Below, piece after piece: positions 21,839 to 33,300 of a DNA stretch of 64,000 bases. Every line of letters begins with the position of its first letter. Position 1 is the first letter of the stretch. Position numbers and translations under genes: made by a program. The stretch comes from Polychytrium aggregatum. Its lineage: Eukaryota > Chytridiomycota > Chytridiomycetes > Polychytriales. The stretch is taken from NCBI RefSeq assembly GCF_025602895.1, contig NW_026516248.1, forward strand, positions 1-64,000, written 5' to 3'. The notes below the pieces were generated by a model. The model was given only the letters and a program-made list of their open reading frames with translations, made no database searches and was not told the origin of the DNA.

Positions 21839-24800
21839 ATGCCTGCGCCAAAGCCCAGCCAGATCGATGCTGTGCCGGGATTCATCGTCGCCGAGATTGT
21901 CGCTGCTCAACCCAGCTGCTCTCCGTCCGCACTCCCGCCTGCTGTCGATGCCATCGACGATGCCGATCCGGATCCAAGCGCCGCACTGTCGTCCCAGAAG
22001 CTCACGGCAGAGACCATCCAATGCACCCTCGACCAGCTGAATCAGGCCATCTCGGATCTCAGTGTACGATATCGTGCCCTTACCTCTCTCGATTACGCCG
22101 CTCCCGGTCGTGATGCTGTTCGCTGACTCACTTTCTCCTCGACGCATTCTCTCTCCTTTCACCAGTTCGAACTGAGCCATCACATCGATACCCATCCAGA
22201 GCTCTCCACGTTTCTGGGCGATTCCCAGCGTATCGAAGGACAAGCTCAAGGCTACTTTGCCGAGCTGGATCGTCTCTCGACCGAGCTTCATGAGCCGCAG
22301 GTTTGACCCTGTTTGCTGCACAATCCTCCATTGCTGCTCAACCACAAATCCGCTTGAGCACTGTCCGCTGGAACAGCCACATCGAACTCAGTACCCCGGG
22401 GATTCATGCTGCCCTGGTTTTCTGACGTCCGCTTCCACATCCAGAATGGATTCCTGGCCAAGCTCAACGACGCCAATCATCGACAGCAAGAGGCCAGGAG
22501 CAAGCTCGATGCCCTCGAGACCTATCTGCACATCCTCATGAGTCTCTCCTCGGTTAGTTTTGCAACCTACGCTCCACCCGGTCTATCTCTCTGCCTTGCT
22601 CCGCCCGCTCTGTTTCCATCTTAACCCCATCAACCGGACATGGCCTCATTGCAGTTTCATCAAGGCTCAACCGTGTTTGACTCAGCCCTTGGCCAGAAGG
22701 AGTTCCAAAAGGCGTCAGTGATCCTGTCTTCGATGGTGGGTATCCAGTTCGTTGTCCACAGCTTCGCTTCGCTGCTCATGATCCATGCGCAAGTGCAGGG
22801 AGGCTCCTCATGGATCGTGGTGGAGGTGGGACATTACGGGTAACTCAATCCCTCGCCAACCACATGCTCATTCTCTCATACGATTCATCCCATTGCAGGA
22901 AGGCGCCTTGGACCAGCTTCCGAAATGGGACGACGTTCATATCTTTGCCCAAGTCCAGGTGGGATATCGACTCCCTTGCATGTCTGCTGTCTTCAGCGCA
23001 GTTTCAGGCGAACATCTTGAATGGCCGTGAATGCGGAATCGCACCAGGCCTCCTCGCTCAACGGCGGGCTCGGTGTTAGATCGATGAGGTCGACATAGTG
23101 CTGACCGACATTCCCGACACTCGCACTATCTACACCACCCTCATCCCCATCCTCATCTCGGCCATGGCCCGTGACCATCAACCAGGCTCGATACGACACC
23201 TGCAACCAGATGTTCTTGGCCAGACTGGAGCTGACGCTCTCGGATCTGCTCAGCGCCGACACTGACGACACCAGCGGCATCATTGCGGCCAAGGAGTACT
23301 ACGACGGATGTAAGGCCAGCACATGTTGTGATATCCATCAGCGCCTGCAGTGGCTGAGGGTCTCGATCCGCTCGTCGCCAAGAACACACTATACCATCCC
23401 ACGACAGCAACCAACCTGTTACTCACGCATGCCTTCTTGCACTTTCACGTCATCGCAACACCACTATCGCCGACACAGCCCGTATCCTCCACCCAGGATC
23501 AATCTTCTCTGCGGCCGCATCGGGGCATGGCGCAGAACTTATCGCTCCATGGCTGCGATTCTGTCTGCGTGCTCTTGAGGCTGTGCTTTCCAGCCCCGCG
23601 AGCTCTTGCTCTGTCACGACAGAACCAGATAGTTCCGACAGGGGCTGTCTTGTCCACCGCCTCAAGTACGAAAAGGCCGACGAAAGTTCGGAGGCCCCTT
23701 GGTCTCAAACCTCGCCAGGTTCGGTCATTCTCCACGCTGCTGAGCAGATTCCATCAGACCTGCCGTCAATCAGTTGATTCTTGATGGCCATCAGGCGCCT
23801 TGAGCGTCCTCAGACGCCATCTCCAAGAACCAAGTGACAATTCCATCACAGCCAGCGACTGACGCTGCCTGTATCTGTTGTGTGCGCTGTTCTTGACTGC
23901 TGGCAGATGTTGTCTTTTCGAGGCTGAAGGAAATCATGCGCTTCCTCGTCACGCATCTGTTCTGCTTCGACCTGACCGAGATCAAGGACAAGAGCGACAC
24001 GACCGGATACACGCACATCTTCCGAGAGCGCTTCCGGCAGTTCTACGCAGGCGACATTGCGCCCCGCGTGATCGACAAGTATCTGGCCAAGTGCGTCCCT
24101 GAGTCTCTCGAGCAGCTCGACGGCTTCAAGATTGTGAGCCAAGCTTGCTCTGTATTCGAGAACGAGCTGCTTTCCGGTGGTGAGTAGCTCATCAATGCGA
24201 GGCTTTTGCAAATAGCGCGGCCTCGGTTATATGGGCTAGACTCGATGCAGAACCCGAGATGCCGACCGCCCGTTGCGGCTCTGACTGGACTCGGAAATCT
24301 CATGAACCATCTCCCCATCTCCATCTTCATCTCCATCTCCATCTCCATCTCCATCTCCATCTCCATCTCCATCTCCATCTCCATCTCCATCTCCATCTCC
24401 ATCTCCATCTCCATCTCATGGGCTGTGTAGGCTTGATTGAGGATCAAGACAGGAAGCTGTCAGAGTACTGCTCCAAGATTGACGAGCATTTCATCGCTCA
24501 GACAACACTGACGCTTCTGGAAAAGGTCCGTGCCGTGCTCGTCAAGTCCCAATACGATACCGTCGATGTCAAGGAAGGCAGCGACCAAGGTAGATCCTGC
24601 TGGCCCAAACGCCTGTGCTGCTGCTCTTTTCCATCGCACGACACATATCCAATCCTTGACGCGGCGTGGATGCAGCCTGTGGTGAAGCTGGCTGGCAGCA
24701 CTAACACCAAGCTTTGCTCTTGTTGTCACGAAATGCGGATAACCAGTGCCGCTGCCAACATGGGTATCGAACTGCATCCCACCTTTGGCAAATACCACAA

Positions 24801-26190
24801 TCGCAGTGCAAGCGACCGAGGCTGTTGCCTTTGACGGCTTGTTCCAGTTCCCGTCTTGCGCCATCAGCGCCCGGACGGTCAAGTTTCTCAAGCTGATTTC
24901 ATCGACCCTGTCCGATGCCCTCAAAGTGAACAACGCCAGGTATCATGTTGGCCCGAGTCCCCCGCCCCGTGCTCGTCGTTGCTGCGATCAAGCAACTTGC
25001 TTCTCAGACACCGATGCGGCTCAGTGACACACTTCCCCGTGACAACACATCCGACCAGCACTCCCAAGCTCTTTGACAGCGTGCGGGAAGCTCTGGACTT
25101 GTACCGCATCGTGATGCCATCGGTGCACTCGACAAAGTTCGACAGCGTGCCCCAGCTGTGCATGGTCTTCCACAACGACTGCATGTATATTGCCCACCAG
25201 CTGCTGTATCTCGGCATTCCCTTCCAAACTTTTGCTCTCGGCTCGCACAAAGGCGTTCTGAGCTTCACCGACTCTGTTGTCGAGTTTCGCAGGCTGGGCG
25301 AGCGCTATTTCAACATGCAGCTGGTGAGTCTGGAGGAAAGGTCGTCGCGGCTCGACCAAAGCAAAGCTGCTCTTCGTTTGGCAACTCACAGATTCGGCCC
25401 TTGTCGCAATCGAGAATGTCTGTGACGACTAGCGCTGCCGATTTGAGCTCGGATACAGCGCAATATGTCCAAGATCTGAAATACGCCGCGGAAACCAAGT
25501 CTCTGACAGCGCGGCGGGTATGCTCTATCCTGCACAGACTCGCCAACGCGACAGCTTGATCCAGAGTATCGCCGAGGCAGACGGCTTTGGCATGCAGGAC
25601 GACGCACGAGAGGCACAAGTATCCAAGACGATCAAGCTTGTGTCCCACCAGCTGAAGCATCTCGCCAAAGTGTGGAAGGTGAGCGATGCCGCTGTCCCAT
25701 CCTTGTGAGAGCGCAGGAGGGATGCTCGTGCTGCGACGAGGGAGCGGCTTTACTCTCACGATCCATCGGCTAACCAGTCGTGCTCTGGACACACACGTGT
25801 TTCCAGTCGGTCTTGCCCGACTACTTATTCCTCAAGGCGATGGGTCTGCTCGTCGATGCCGTCATGGAGGAGATCCTGACGGAGGTCGAAGGGTTGATCG
25901 ACATATCCAAGGACGAGTCGCTCAAGCTCAACAGCGCCCTGATCGAGTTTGAAGGCGAGTGCATCGAGCTGCTCCGGACACAAGACTACCAGCGCTACAT
26001 ACCGATTGTGAACAAGTTCCACCACCTTGCGCTGCTGATGGACTCGAGCTTTGCAGCGATCATGGAGAGGCTGCGAGCGGGCGAGCTCTTTGAGTTTTCG
26101 AATGGCGAACTGACTCGCCTCATCAAGGCACTGTTTTCTGACACACCGCTGCGGGCCAAGAACCTGGAGGAGATCCAGCGACGCAGGTGA
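21839..26190 (+). CDS. ZW10: ZW10 tethering/kinetochore protein
   Basis: Firm exons: 21839-22063, 22166-22300, 22445-22552, 22655-22735, 22899-22958, 23907-24179, 24431-24589, 24807-24939, 25059-25323, 25538-25678, 25807-26190. All join in phase where checked. Landmarks of ZW10 are LFDSVREALDLYRIVMP, PQLCMVFHNDCMYIAHQLL, FRRLGERYFNMQ, VSHQLKHLAKVWKSVLPDYL and a C-terminal LIKALFSDTPLRAKNL. ZW10 is a subunit of the Dsl1/NRZ complex that tethers Golgi-to-ER vesicles, and of the RZZ kinetochore checkpoint complex in animals. The stretch 22959-23906 is unresolved: one exon is likely at 23186-23304 (ARYDTCNQMF ... AKEYYDG) and another starts near 23346, but the reading of 23080-23185 and the donor before 23907 are unclear. 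The N-terminal half is Gln/Leu-rich and helical, as expected. Confidence 0.9.
24328..24417 (+). repeat. (CATCTC)15 hexanucleotide tract in a ZW10 intron
   Basis: Fifteen uninterrupted copies of CATCTC lie between donor 24180 and acceptor 24430, ending 13 bp before the acceptor. The pyrimidine-rich sense strand could act as, or distort, the polypyrimidine tract. The same DNA reads as repeated Met-Glu on the opposite strand; I regard that frame as spurious. Confidence 0.95.
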
Positions 26191-26312
26191 TCGCTGCGAG
26201 TGCAAGTGAAGAGATCACAGCCCGAATATATATAATACACTTGCAGTCCCATGTCGCCGCTGGATCCGCCGCTCGCTCTGGTCATGCTGGGTCCAAGAGA
26301 AACCAGGAGCAA

Positions 26313-26353
<41 letters not shown>

Positions 26354-26648
26354 TGCCGTGGCCGGCCGGCCCTGTGCGACGCCGCTCCGGTTCGCGCGGA
26401 GTTCGAAACGCCCGCGCCACGCAACGGAACCGCCGAGCCAACCTCCGACCTTCCCTCCGGATCTCGGTCGCCGCCCCGGCCTGTCTCTGTCGTTCTTGTC
26501 TGGCTGCTGTCTGGTTGCCGTTTGGCTCCTGTCTGGCTCCTGTCTGGCTCCTGTCTGGCTCCTGTCTGGCTCCTGTCTGGCTCCTCTGTCGACCCCACAT
26601 TTTCCACGCAGCCGCTGCCCCTCCCAGCAGTTCCCAATCTTTGCCACA
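26191..26648 (+). repeat. ZW10-ACAD8 spacer with two tandem repeats
   Basis: The 458-bp spacer contains about ten copies of AGCC at 26313-26353 and five perfect copies plus degenerate flanks of the 11-bp unit TGGCTCCTGTC at 26523-26585. The second tract ends about 65 bp before the ACAD8 ATG, so it is probably promoter or 5' leader. No gene is seen. Confidence 0.8.
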
Positions 26649-29297
26649 ATGTCCTTCGCTGTCGCTGCTGCCCGCTCGGCCCTTCGTGGTCCCGCTCCTC
26701 TTGTCTTCTCCCTTGCGAGAAGCCGGGCCTTCAGCTCCGTCATCGATGGTATGCGCCTCCTGCACAGTTGCGTCATCGCATCCCCTTTAACTTGCTGTGC
26801 CGTGGCAATCAAGGTCGATCTGCACAAGCCTGGGAGCTTTTCTGGCGATCCAGCCGATCGCTGCAGCATCCGGCATCCACAGCCTTGCCGTTCAAGATCC
26901 GGCAGGCCCCACAGCCACCAACCGCAGTGCCCAGCTCACCATATTTTCCCATCTGACTCATCGTCGCCCTCTCCAAAACCAAATTGATGCGATTCTGCCG
27001 GCCACTTTGCCCTGACATTACCGCCGATCTATACTGCGGAACAGCATCGAGTGGCCTGCCTGAGGAAGAGAAGGAGTTCCAGCTCCTCGCCCGGTCCTTT
27101 GCCGACAAGGAGTTTGCTCCCAAGATGCTGGAGTGGGATGAGAAGGAGCACTTTCCAGTCGATGCCCTCCGCAAGGCGGCCGAGCTTGGATTCGGAGGTA
27201 GGGCGTGACTGCCAGTGACGCTGTCGACCGCCGTCGTCCTGTCCTCAGTGTGCGTGGGCTCAACAAGCGTGGGCTCAGCAAGCGTGGGCTCAGCACTCCC
27301 CCACCATCATTTACTCCTCTGTCTAACCCACTTTGCTCATGTCTCCGGCTGTTCTGAACCGGATCTGTGAATCTCCCGCTGGGCCGAAACAAACGCCTCA
27401 GCCATCTACTGCAACCCCGATTTCGGTGGAACGGGCGCCAGCCGCCTCCAGGCCAGCATCATCTTCGAGGCCCTGTCCACCGGCTGTGTCAGCACAACGG
27501 CATACCTCAGCATCCATAACATGTGCGCGTGGATGATCGACACCTTTGGCGCCGAGCAGCAGAAGGAAAAGTGGATTCCCCAGCTTGCGAGCTGCGAGGT
27601 ATGCCGTGCAGCCCCGGACTGACGGGCTCGAGCTGCAGCAACGGATGCGGTATCTCGGCTGTGTGTTTGTGAGGGTCTGTGCTGGCCCAGAACTCACTGT
27701 CAAGCGTCATGACTCCAACAGAAACTCGGTTCGTACTGTCTCACCGAGCCTGGCGCTGGATCCGATGCGGCATCACTCTCCACGACCGCCAAGCGCCAGG
27801 GCGATCATTTTATCCTGAATGGATCCAAGGCCTTCATTTCCGGAGGAGGCGACACCGATGTGTATGTAGGCTGCAGTCCGTGTACTCGGCGGGCACCTCT
27901 GATACGAGCGTCCGTGGCTCACATCGTGAAGACTGGGTGCAATGTCGCCCTCGGCAATTCCTCTGCGGTCGCTCGGTTTGTTCCCTGACCTCTCGATATC
28001 CACCGCACACCTCTCCTGACACAGCTACCTGGTTATGGCCCGCACCGGCGGCCCTGGTCCCAAGGGCATCAGCTGCTTCTTGGTCGAGAAGGGCACTCCT
28101 GGCCTCAGCTTTGGCAAGAAGGAGCAAAAGGTCGGCTGGAACTCGCAGCCCACCCGCGGTAAGCATCTCCAGCAGGCTGTACATTCCTCCGCCAATGTCC
28201 CAGCTTCGTCTGCCTGAGTTGTGCGATAACCGGCCTTTGGACATCGGCCCTTGTCAACTCGCATCCCAACAGCAGCGACTCACTCAAGAGCGTTCTTCTC
28301 CCTCCAGCTGTCATTTTTGAGGACTGTGCCGTACCTGCCGAGAACATGATCGGAAAGGAAGGCCAAGGCTTCGCCATCGCCATGCAGGGCCTCAACGGTG
28401 GAAGGTACGTCTGCCTGCCGTCCGCTACGCTTTTGTAGATTGTGTTGCCTCCTGGTTCTCCAGCTATCGTCGTGGTACTTATGGTCTCTCATCTCTCACT
28501 TGCTGCCCTCCAGAGTCAACATTGGTGAGTGCTTCAAATCGTCGGCCAACGGTCGCAGAGTCAGTCGGCTCATTCCAGTCTCGTTTCTTCAGCTTCCTGC
28601 AGTCTGGGAGGTGCCCAGGGCGCCATCGAGGCTGCGCTGGAGCATGCCACCGTCCGCAAGCAGTTTGGCAGTGCCCTTTCGACTTTCCAAGTGCGTATAG
28701 AACCTGACGCCATACCATTCTGCCTGGCTGGCTCCGCTGCTCCGTCTCACACCCTTGCCTTCCGTACCAGAACGTACAATTCAAGCTCGCCGAGATGGCC
28801 ATCGCACTCAACTCGTCACGCTTGATGGTCCGGAACGCCGCCTCGATGCTGGATGCCAAAGCCCCCGATGCCGCCGCCCACTGTGCGATGGTATGTTGGC
28901 GCCGATGCGCATGCTGCTCTCTGCATTCCAGCGAGTGAGAGGTGTGCTTGTTACTCGTGTGCTGTGCCTTACCCTCCTTCGTCTGCAGGCCAAAGTCCAT
29001 GCGACGGACGAGTGCTTCAATGTCTGCAATACCGCTCTTCAGCTGCACGGCGGCTACGGCTATCTCAAGGATTACCGTGTCCAGCAGTACACTCGCGATC
29101 TGAGAGTCCACCAGATTCTCGAAGGTAAGCAGCACCGATTGCACCAAAATGTCCTGAGATCTGCATCACTCCCATCAGTGGACAGCATGCCCTTGCCACG
29201 GCCATATTCACAGCTGTGCCATTCGATATGACCACGTTTCGTTCCAGGCACCAACGAAGTGATGCGGATGATTGTCTCGCGAGAGCTCCTGAAGTGA
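26649..29297 (+). CDS. ACAD8: isobutyryl-CoA dehydrogenase, mitochondrial, eleven exons
   Basis: Exons: 26649-26748, 27045-27197, 27402-27598, 27722-27861, 28025-28158, 28308-28404, 28514-28524, 28593-28690, 28771-28890, 28989-29124, 29248-29297. They total 1236 nt, 411 residues, close to the human 415. It is a FAD acyl-CoA dehydrogenase that oxidises isobutyryl-CoA to methacrylyl-CoA in valine breakdown, passing electrons to ETF. The first 30 residues are Arg/Ala/Ser-rich without acids (a matrix-targeting presequence). Landmarks are [31 protein letters not shown] (substrate/FAD loop), [24 protein letters not shown], and [11 protein letters not shown] followed by HQILEGTNEV, whose Glu is the catalytic base of this subfamily. 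It resembles ACAD8 more than short-chain or 2-methyl-branched dehydrogenases through [14 protein letters not shown] and [15 protein letters not shown]. Exon 7 is only 11 nt. Confidence 0.95.
27252..27296 (+). repeat. 15-bp x3 repeat in ACAD8 intron 2
   Basis: Three copies of GCGTGGGCTCAGCAA with one or two mismatches, inside the intron between exons ending 27197 and starting 27402. Confidence 0.8.
28514..28524 (+). other. 11-nt micro-exon of ACAD8
   Basis: AGTCAACATTG is flanked by CCTCCAG and GTGAGT. It completes the Arg codon split from exon 6, encodes Val-Asn-Ile and gives the first base of the Ala codon of exon 8. Without it the conserved GGRxNIASCSLG block of the family would be broken and out of phase. 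Confidence 0.85.
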
Positions 29298-30327
29298 GCC
29301 CGGCAATCGATGCGGCTGGCCAGATGTGTCTGGCGGGATGGATCCCAAGACTTGCGAATCTCGTACCGATGGAGTCTGGGGCCGCTCTGAGATTGCGTCT
29401 GCCAGTTCTGGCGATGCGTGCGCTATCCCTTTTGATTTGTGGTGCTGCCCTTGACTCAAAGCGAGAGGGCACAGGATCGCTGTTGACAAGCCGTTGTCAC
29501 AGGCAGGGGACTGGGAGGGCTGGCTATGATGGAGCGAGTCTCTCCGCAGTCTGTAGCCATCCTGAGAAATGCCGGGGATGTCCCGACAATGATATATCCT
29601 TGTGCACAACAGTAGACTGGTGCAGGGCAACGATCTGGCAAGTCAAGGGCTCTGTCCTGCGAACGAACGCTTGCGAGCCATCGTGCCAGATCGAAGTCGG
29701 TCCGTTGGCCATTCCGAAAATGTCGGCTCCGTATCTGTCCACGAACGTCCGTTGCTATGAGCGTGTGGTCTCAGTGAGTGCCGCTGCTCCGCTATGCGGA
29801 TGCATAAATGTGGTCTCCCCTTCGGGTGCTGGGGCTCTCGGCTGTTGAGCAAATGCAGCAGCAGGAGGGACCCAAGGCGGTCCGCAGAGAATCGAGGACA
29901 GCGATGGCCCGGAGAGGCACCTCTTGGTTCCTGATTCTCGATGCCTGATCGACCGAGGTTCCGATCCTGGTAGCAGCCGCTCAAAGCTTCAAGCGCCACG
30001 AACACCCCAGATCCAGCTCCAGAGTCCCAGCCAAGGCGGCTCCTCCAGGCATGATCCAGGGGAGATCTGGGGTGAGAAGCTGTTGATCTGGGATCGACGA
30101 CAAAAAGCTGCCGCCGACCGAGAACACACCGAGAGCATACCGAGAACACACCGGGAGCTTCTCGTCCTGCCACACAGTCTGCCGCACCGATTGGCTGATT
30201 CGATCGCCCCGACAATCACAGGCGCCAGCCCGCATTGCACTTCGACGGCTGCATGGGCAGGTGCAGGCGGGTGCGATTTCGATTTCTGTTTGGTGCTTCT
30301 ATCGGCGACGTTTGAGTCTGCAGCAAG
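29298..30327. other. ACAD8-GPCR intergenic region
   Basis: About 1 kb with no recognisable coding sequence on either strand. A short direct repeat CGAGAACACACCG occurs near 30119-30152. The right end is the presumed promoter of the receptor gene. Confidence 0.45.
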
Positions 30328-33300
30328 ATGCGCTCGAGCAACAAAACCAAATACACCGTAAGCCTCGACAACTATTGAGCCCACCCAAGCGACCTCTCGC
30401 TGACTGTTGTGTTCTATAGCTGCGCCGAGCTCTGTGCATCGTATTGGTCGCTCAATATACTATCCGGCAGCCAGTCTGGCCTTGCGTTGACAGTACGCCT
30501 CGTCCTGCAGCTCACAGTTGGCTTCACCGCAAGTGTCTGGTCGCCATGGTACGAAGCCCAAAGGAGCGACGCTATGCGCCTGGGTGCCATGATGGCCGTC
30601 GATCGCATCAACAACAGCACGTCGCTCATGCGAGACGCGAACATCCAGCTGGCTGTGGCAGAGGCAGACATGAACTGGGGCAAATCGGTAAGCCGCCGCC
30701 CTCGACACGCATCCCAGCACGCAAAACTCGGAGCTCCGTTGCGGTTCTTCGAAGCCGATGCTGTCCCAACAGAAACGGGATCGCCAGCTTGAAGCTGAGT
30801 TGCTGTTTCGTATCGCTCTCCCAGGCAGTCTCTGTCATTGATCTCAACAAAGCCGGAAACTTGGCTCTCATCATCGGAGACGTGACAAGCGCGATGAATA
30901 TCCACTCTGCGGCAGTCAGCTCCTATTACGGCGTGAGTACCCTCGTTGCTGGAGTCGATGGAGCACAAGCAGACGTCAGCGAATGCAGCGCGAGTCGACC
31001 GGGGCCTGCCCAGGAAGGCTATCGTCGGCCCTGTCATCGACTCACCTTTAGTTCTTGGGAAGCCAGATACCTCATGTGTGCATTCTTTGCGCCGACGCAT
31101 CTCTGTCGGATTCCGCCAACTACGGCACTTTCTTTCGAATGATGTCAATGTAAGCATCCGATCCTGTCTCGACTCTCCGCAACTGGCCATGGCACTTCGA
31201 TAACCCTCATCGATCGACTGCAACAGGGGTGTTCCGAGGGAGCTTATAGCCGTGGCCTACCATATGGGATGGAGGCATATATCGATCCTGTACACGGTCG
31301 ACGCAATGTCACTCTCGTCGCTGAACATGGCTCTCGAAGCGGCAGGCACCTACAACATGACCATTCTCACGACCCAAGGTGAGCCGGGGTGATACCGACC
31401 TATCGACAGCCACCGCCAAAGCCACTGCGATAGGCAGAGCATTGCATATTCTTGGGGGGGGGGCGAGAGTGCCCTGGCCCATCTGCACTAACTTGATTAC
31501 CGATCGCCCCAGCCATCCAGTTCTCCCCATCCGTCAATACATCGAACGGACCGGAGGTCATAGCCACACTCTCGCCCGTATACGAGATATTGAAGAATCT
31601 CCAAACCAGAATCATCGTGCTAATGTGGGTAGATCTCGATCTGTTGGGTGATGGATGATAGCGGTGGCTAGTAAGTGAAGGGGAGGAGACGTCGGTCGTC
31701 GTCATAGGCTTGGTGCCTTGGTGTCATCCGAAAGCAAGCTTTGATGGACAAAATCCACTAACATAATTACCATCACTCTATATGTGCGCAGATCCTCCAT
31801 ATTAACCACGGACGACATTTACTTCAGCGCAGCGTGAGTGGCGCTTTGGTTGCCGGATAATCTATGCCAATGATTGCTGACAGTATCTCAACATTCTTCG
31901 CGGCTATTAGATATTGCGGTCTTGCCGGTCCTGGATATGTAAGTATGCCAAGGCAATTGAGGATTCCCATTTGACCCTCCCCACTTGGACCATGGACTCA
32001 TGAATTCGCCGACTGTTTGGGACTCCAACGTGCTCTACTCGGCTGCCACAAGGTCTGGATCACCTTCAACACTATTGGAATGATACCCATTGATCAAATC
32101 ATCGAAAAGTATGGCGCAGCAGCCTGGCAGACAGCTATGCATAACATTATTCTTCCCAACTACTCTCCGGTTAGCGTTCGCGTATGCTGAATGACCTCGC
32201 AGCGTATGTTGCAATCCCGGGTTTGATGGCTTGGACAGAGCTGAGCCAAGCCAGGCTAACCGAGCTGGCAACATCCGACAGAGTAACGATCAACAGTCGC
32301 AAGAGTACGACATCGTCCTCAGCCACTACGATTTCTATGTACAATACAAGACGGGGTACGGACTGCAAAGCATCCAAGCTCCTTGTGGAGGCGGCTCCAT
32401 TCTCAATGATTGCGCTATTCATTTCTCAATGATCACATTGTCGTATCAAATCATGTCTTATCACATTATCTTATCCCTTAGATTCGGAACCACCGCATAT
32501 AGTGACTACTATGCAAACAACAACACGAACGTCCCTTTCATGAATGTCTTGAGCGCATATGATGCGACCATGGCGATTCTGCTCACATGGGACAGGGTAT
32601 ATATTCTAGCTTTCCGGGACTGTGTGATGGCACTGGGCTCGTCTGGAGAGCCTCAAGCGCCGTCAGACCTACTGCGCGAACACTTCGATATGCACTCGGT
32701 CTTACGTCGCCTCCGTGATGACTCTGCAGATCCTGAACGAAACTGGATTCGAGGCCAATGCCATCTACAACGGCTCCTTAACTGGGAGCTGCTCGCCCCA
32801 AGCTGTCACGGACACCAAATACGTCGGCTGTCTGGATTTGATTGCGTACGTTTCAAATTAGGTCTCGTATCGCATTGGACAGGCTGGGTTTATCAACACA
32901 TGCGCTGAGATTCACCCTGAAATGTCGGCCATTCATTCCAGCTTTGACGCCGACCACAATCTCGTCGCGTAAGTGGGTCGTGAACTGGTGCACGTCTCGT
33001 TACCGGTGGTAAGCTTATGGCTGCATCGGTGGCCCAGTCCCACGTATTTTTTCGCATACTCTCCCTCAGGGTACATACTGTGCGGAATAGACAATCAAAG
33101 CGGTATACAGTGGTACCAGAATGCCTCCGGCTACCAAATCATCAATTCAGTGTTCTCCAACGGGGTCATTCCAAGCGATTCGCCAAACTATACACTAGAT
33201 CAGCTCCTCTACGGCGATCCCATGGCCACGTTTATCTTGGTGATATACACTGTGGCATTGGCTGCAGTTGCGGCATCCATGCTCGTGATTCTCAGAAACC

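Noticed and set aside
24043-24447. Minus-strand protein with a Met-Glu repeat
   Set aside because: It is the reverse of the CATCTC intron repeat plus ZW10 exon sequence; no independent coding signal.
25392-25517. Candidate ZW10 exon IRPLSQSRMSV...
   Set aside because: Joining it would require a 20-nt intron to reach the next conserved exon. Splicing 25323 directly to 25538 keeps phase and matches ZW10 homology.
26251-26869. Frames on both strands through the AGCC / TGGCTCCTGTC repeats
   Set aside because: They are created by tandem repeats (runs such as QPASQPAS or DRSQTGARQEP) and overlap the ACAD8 leader.
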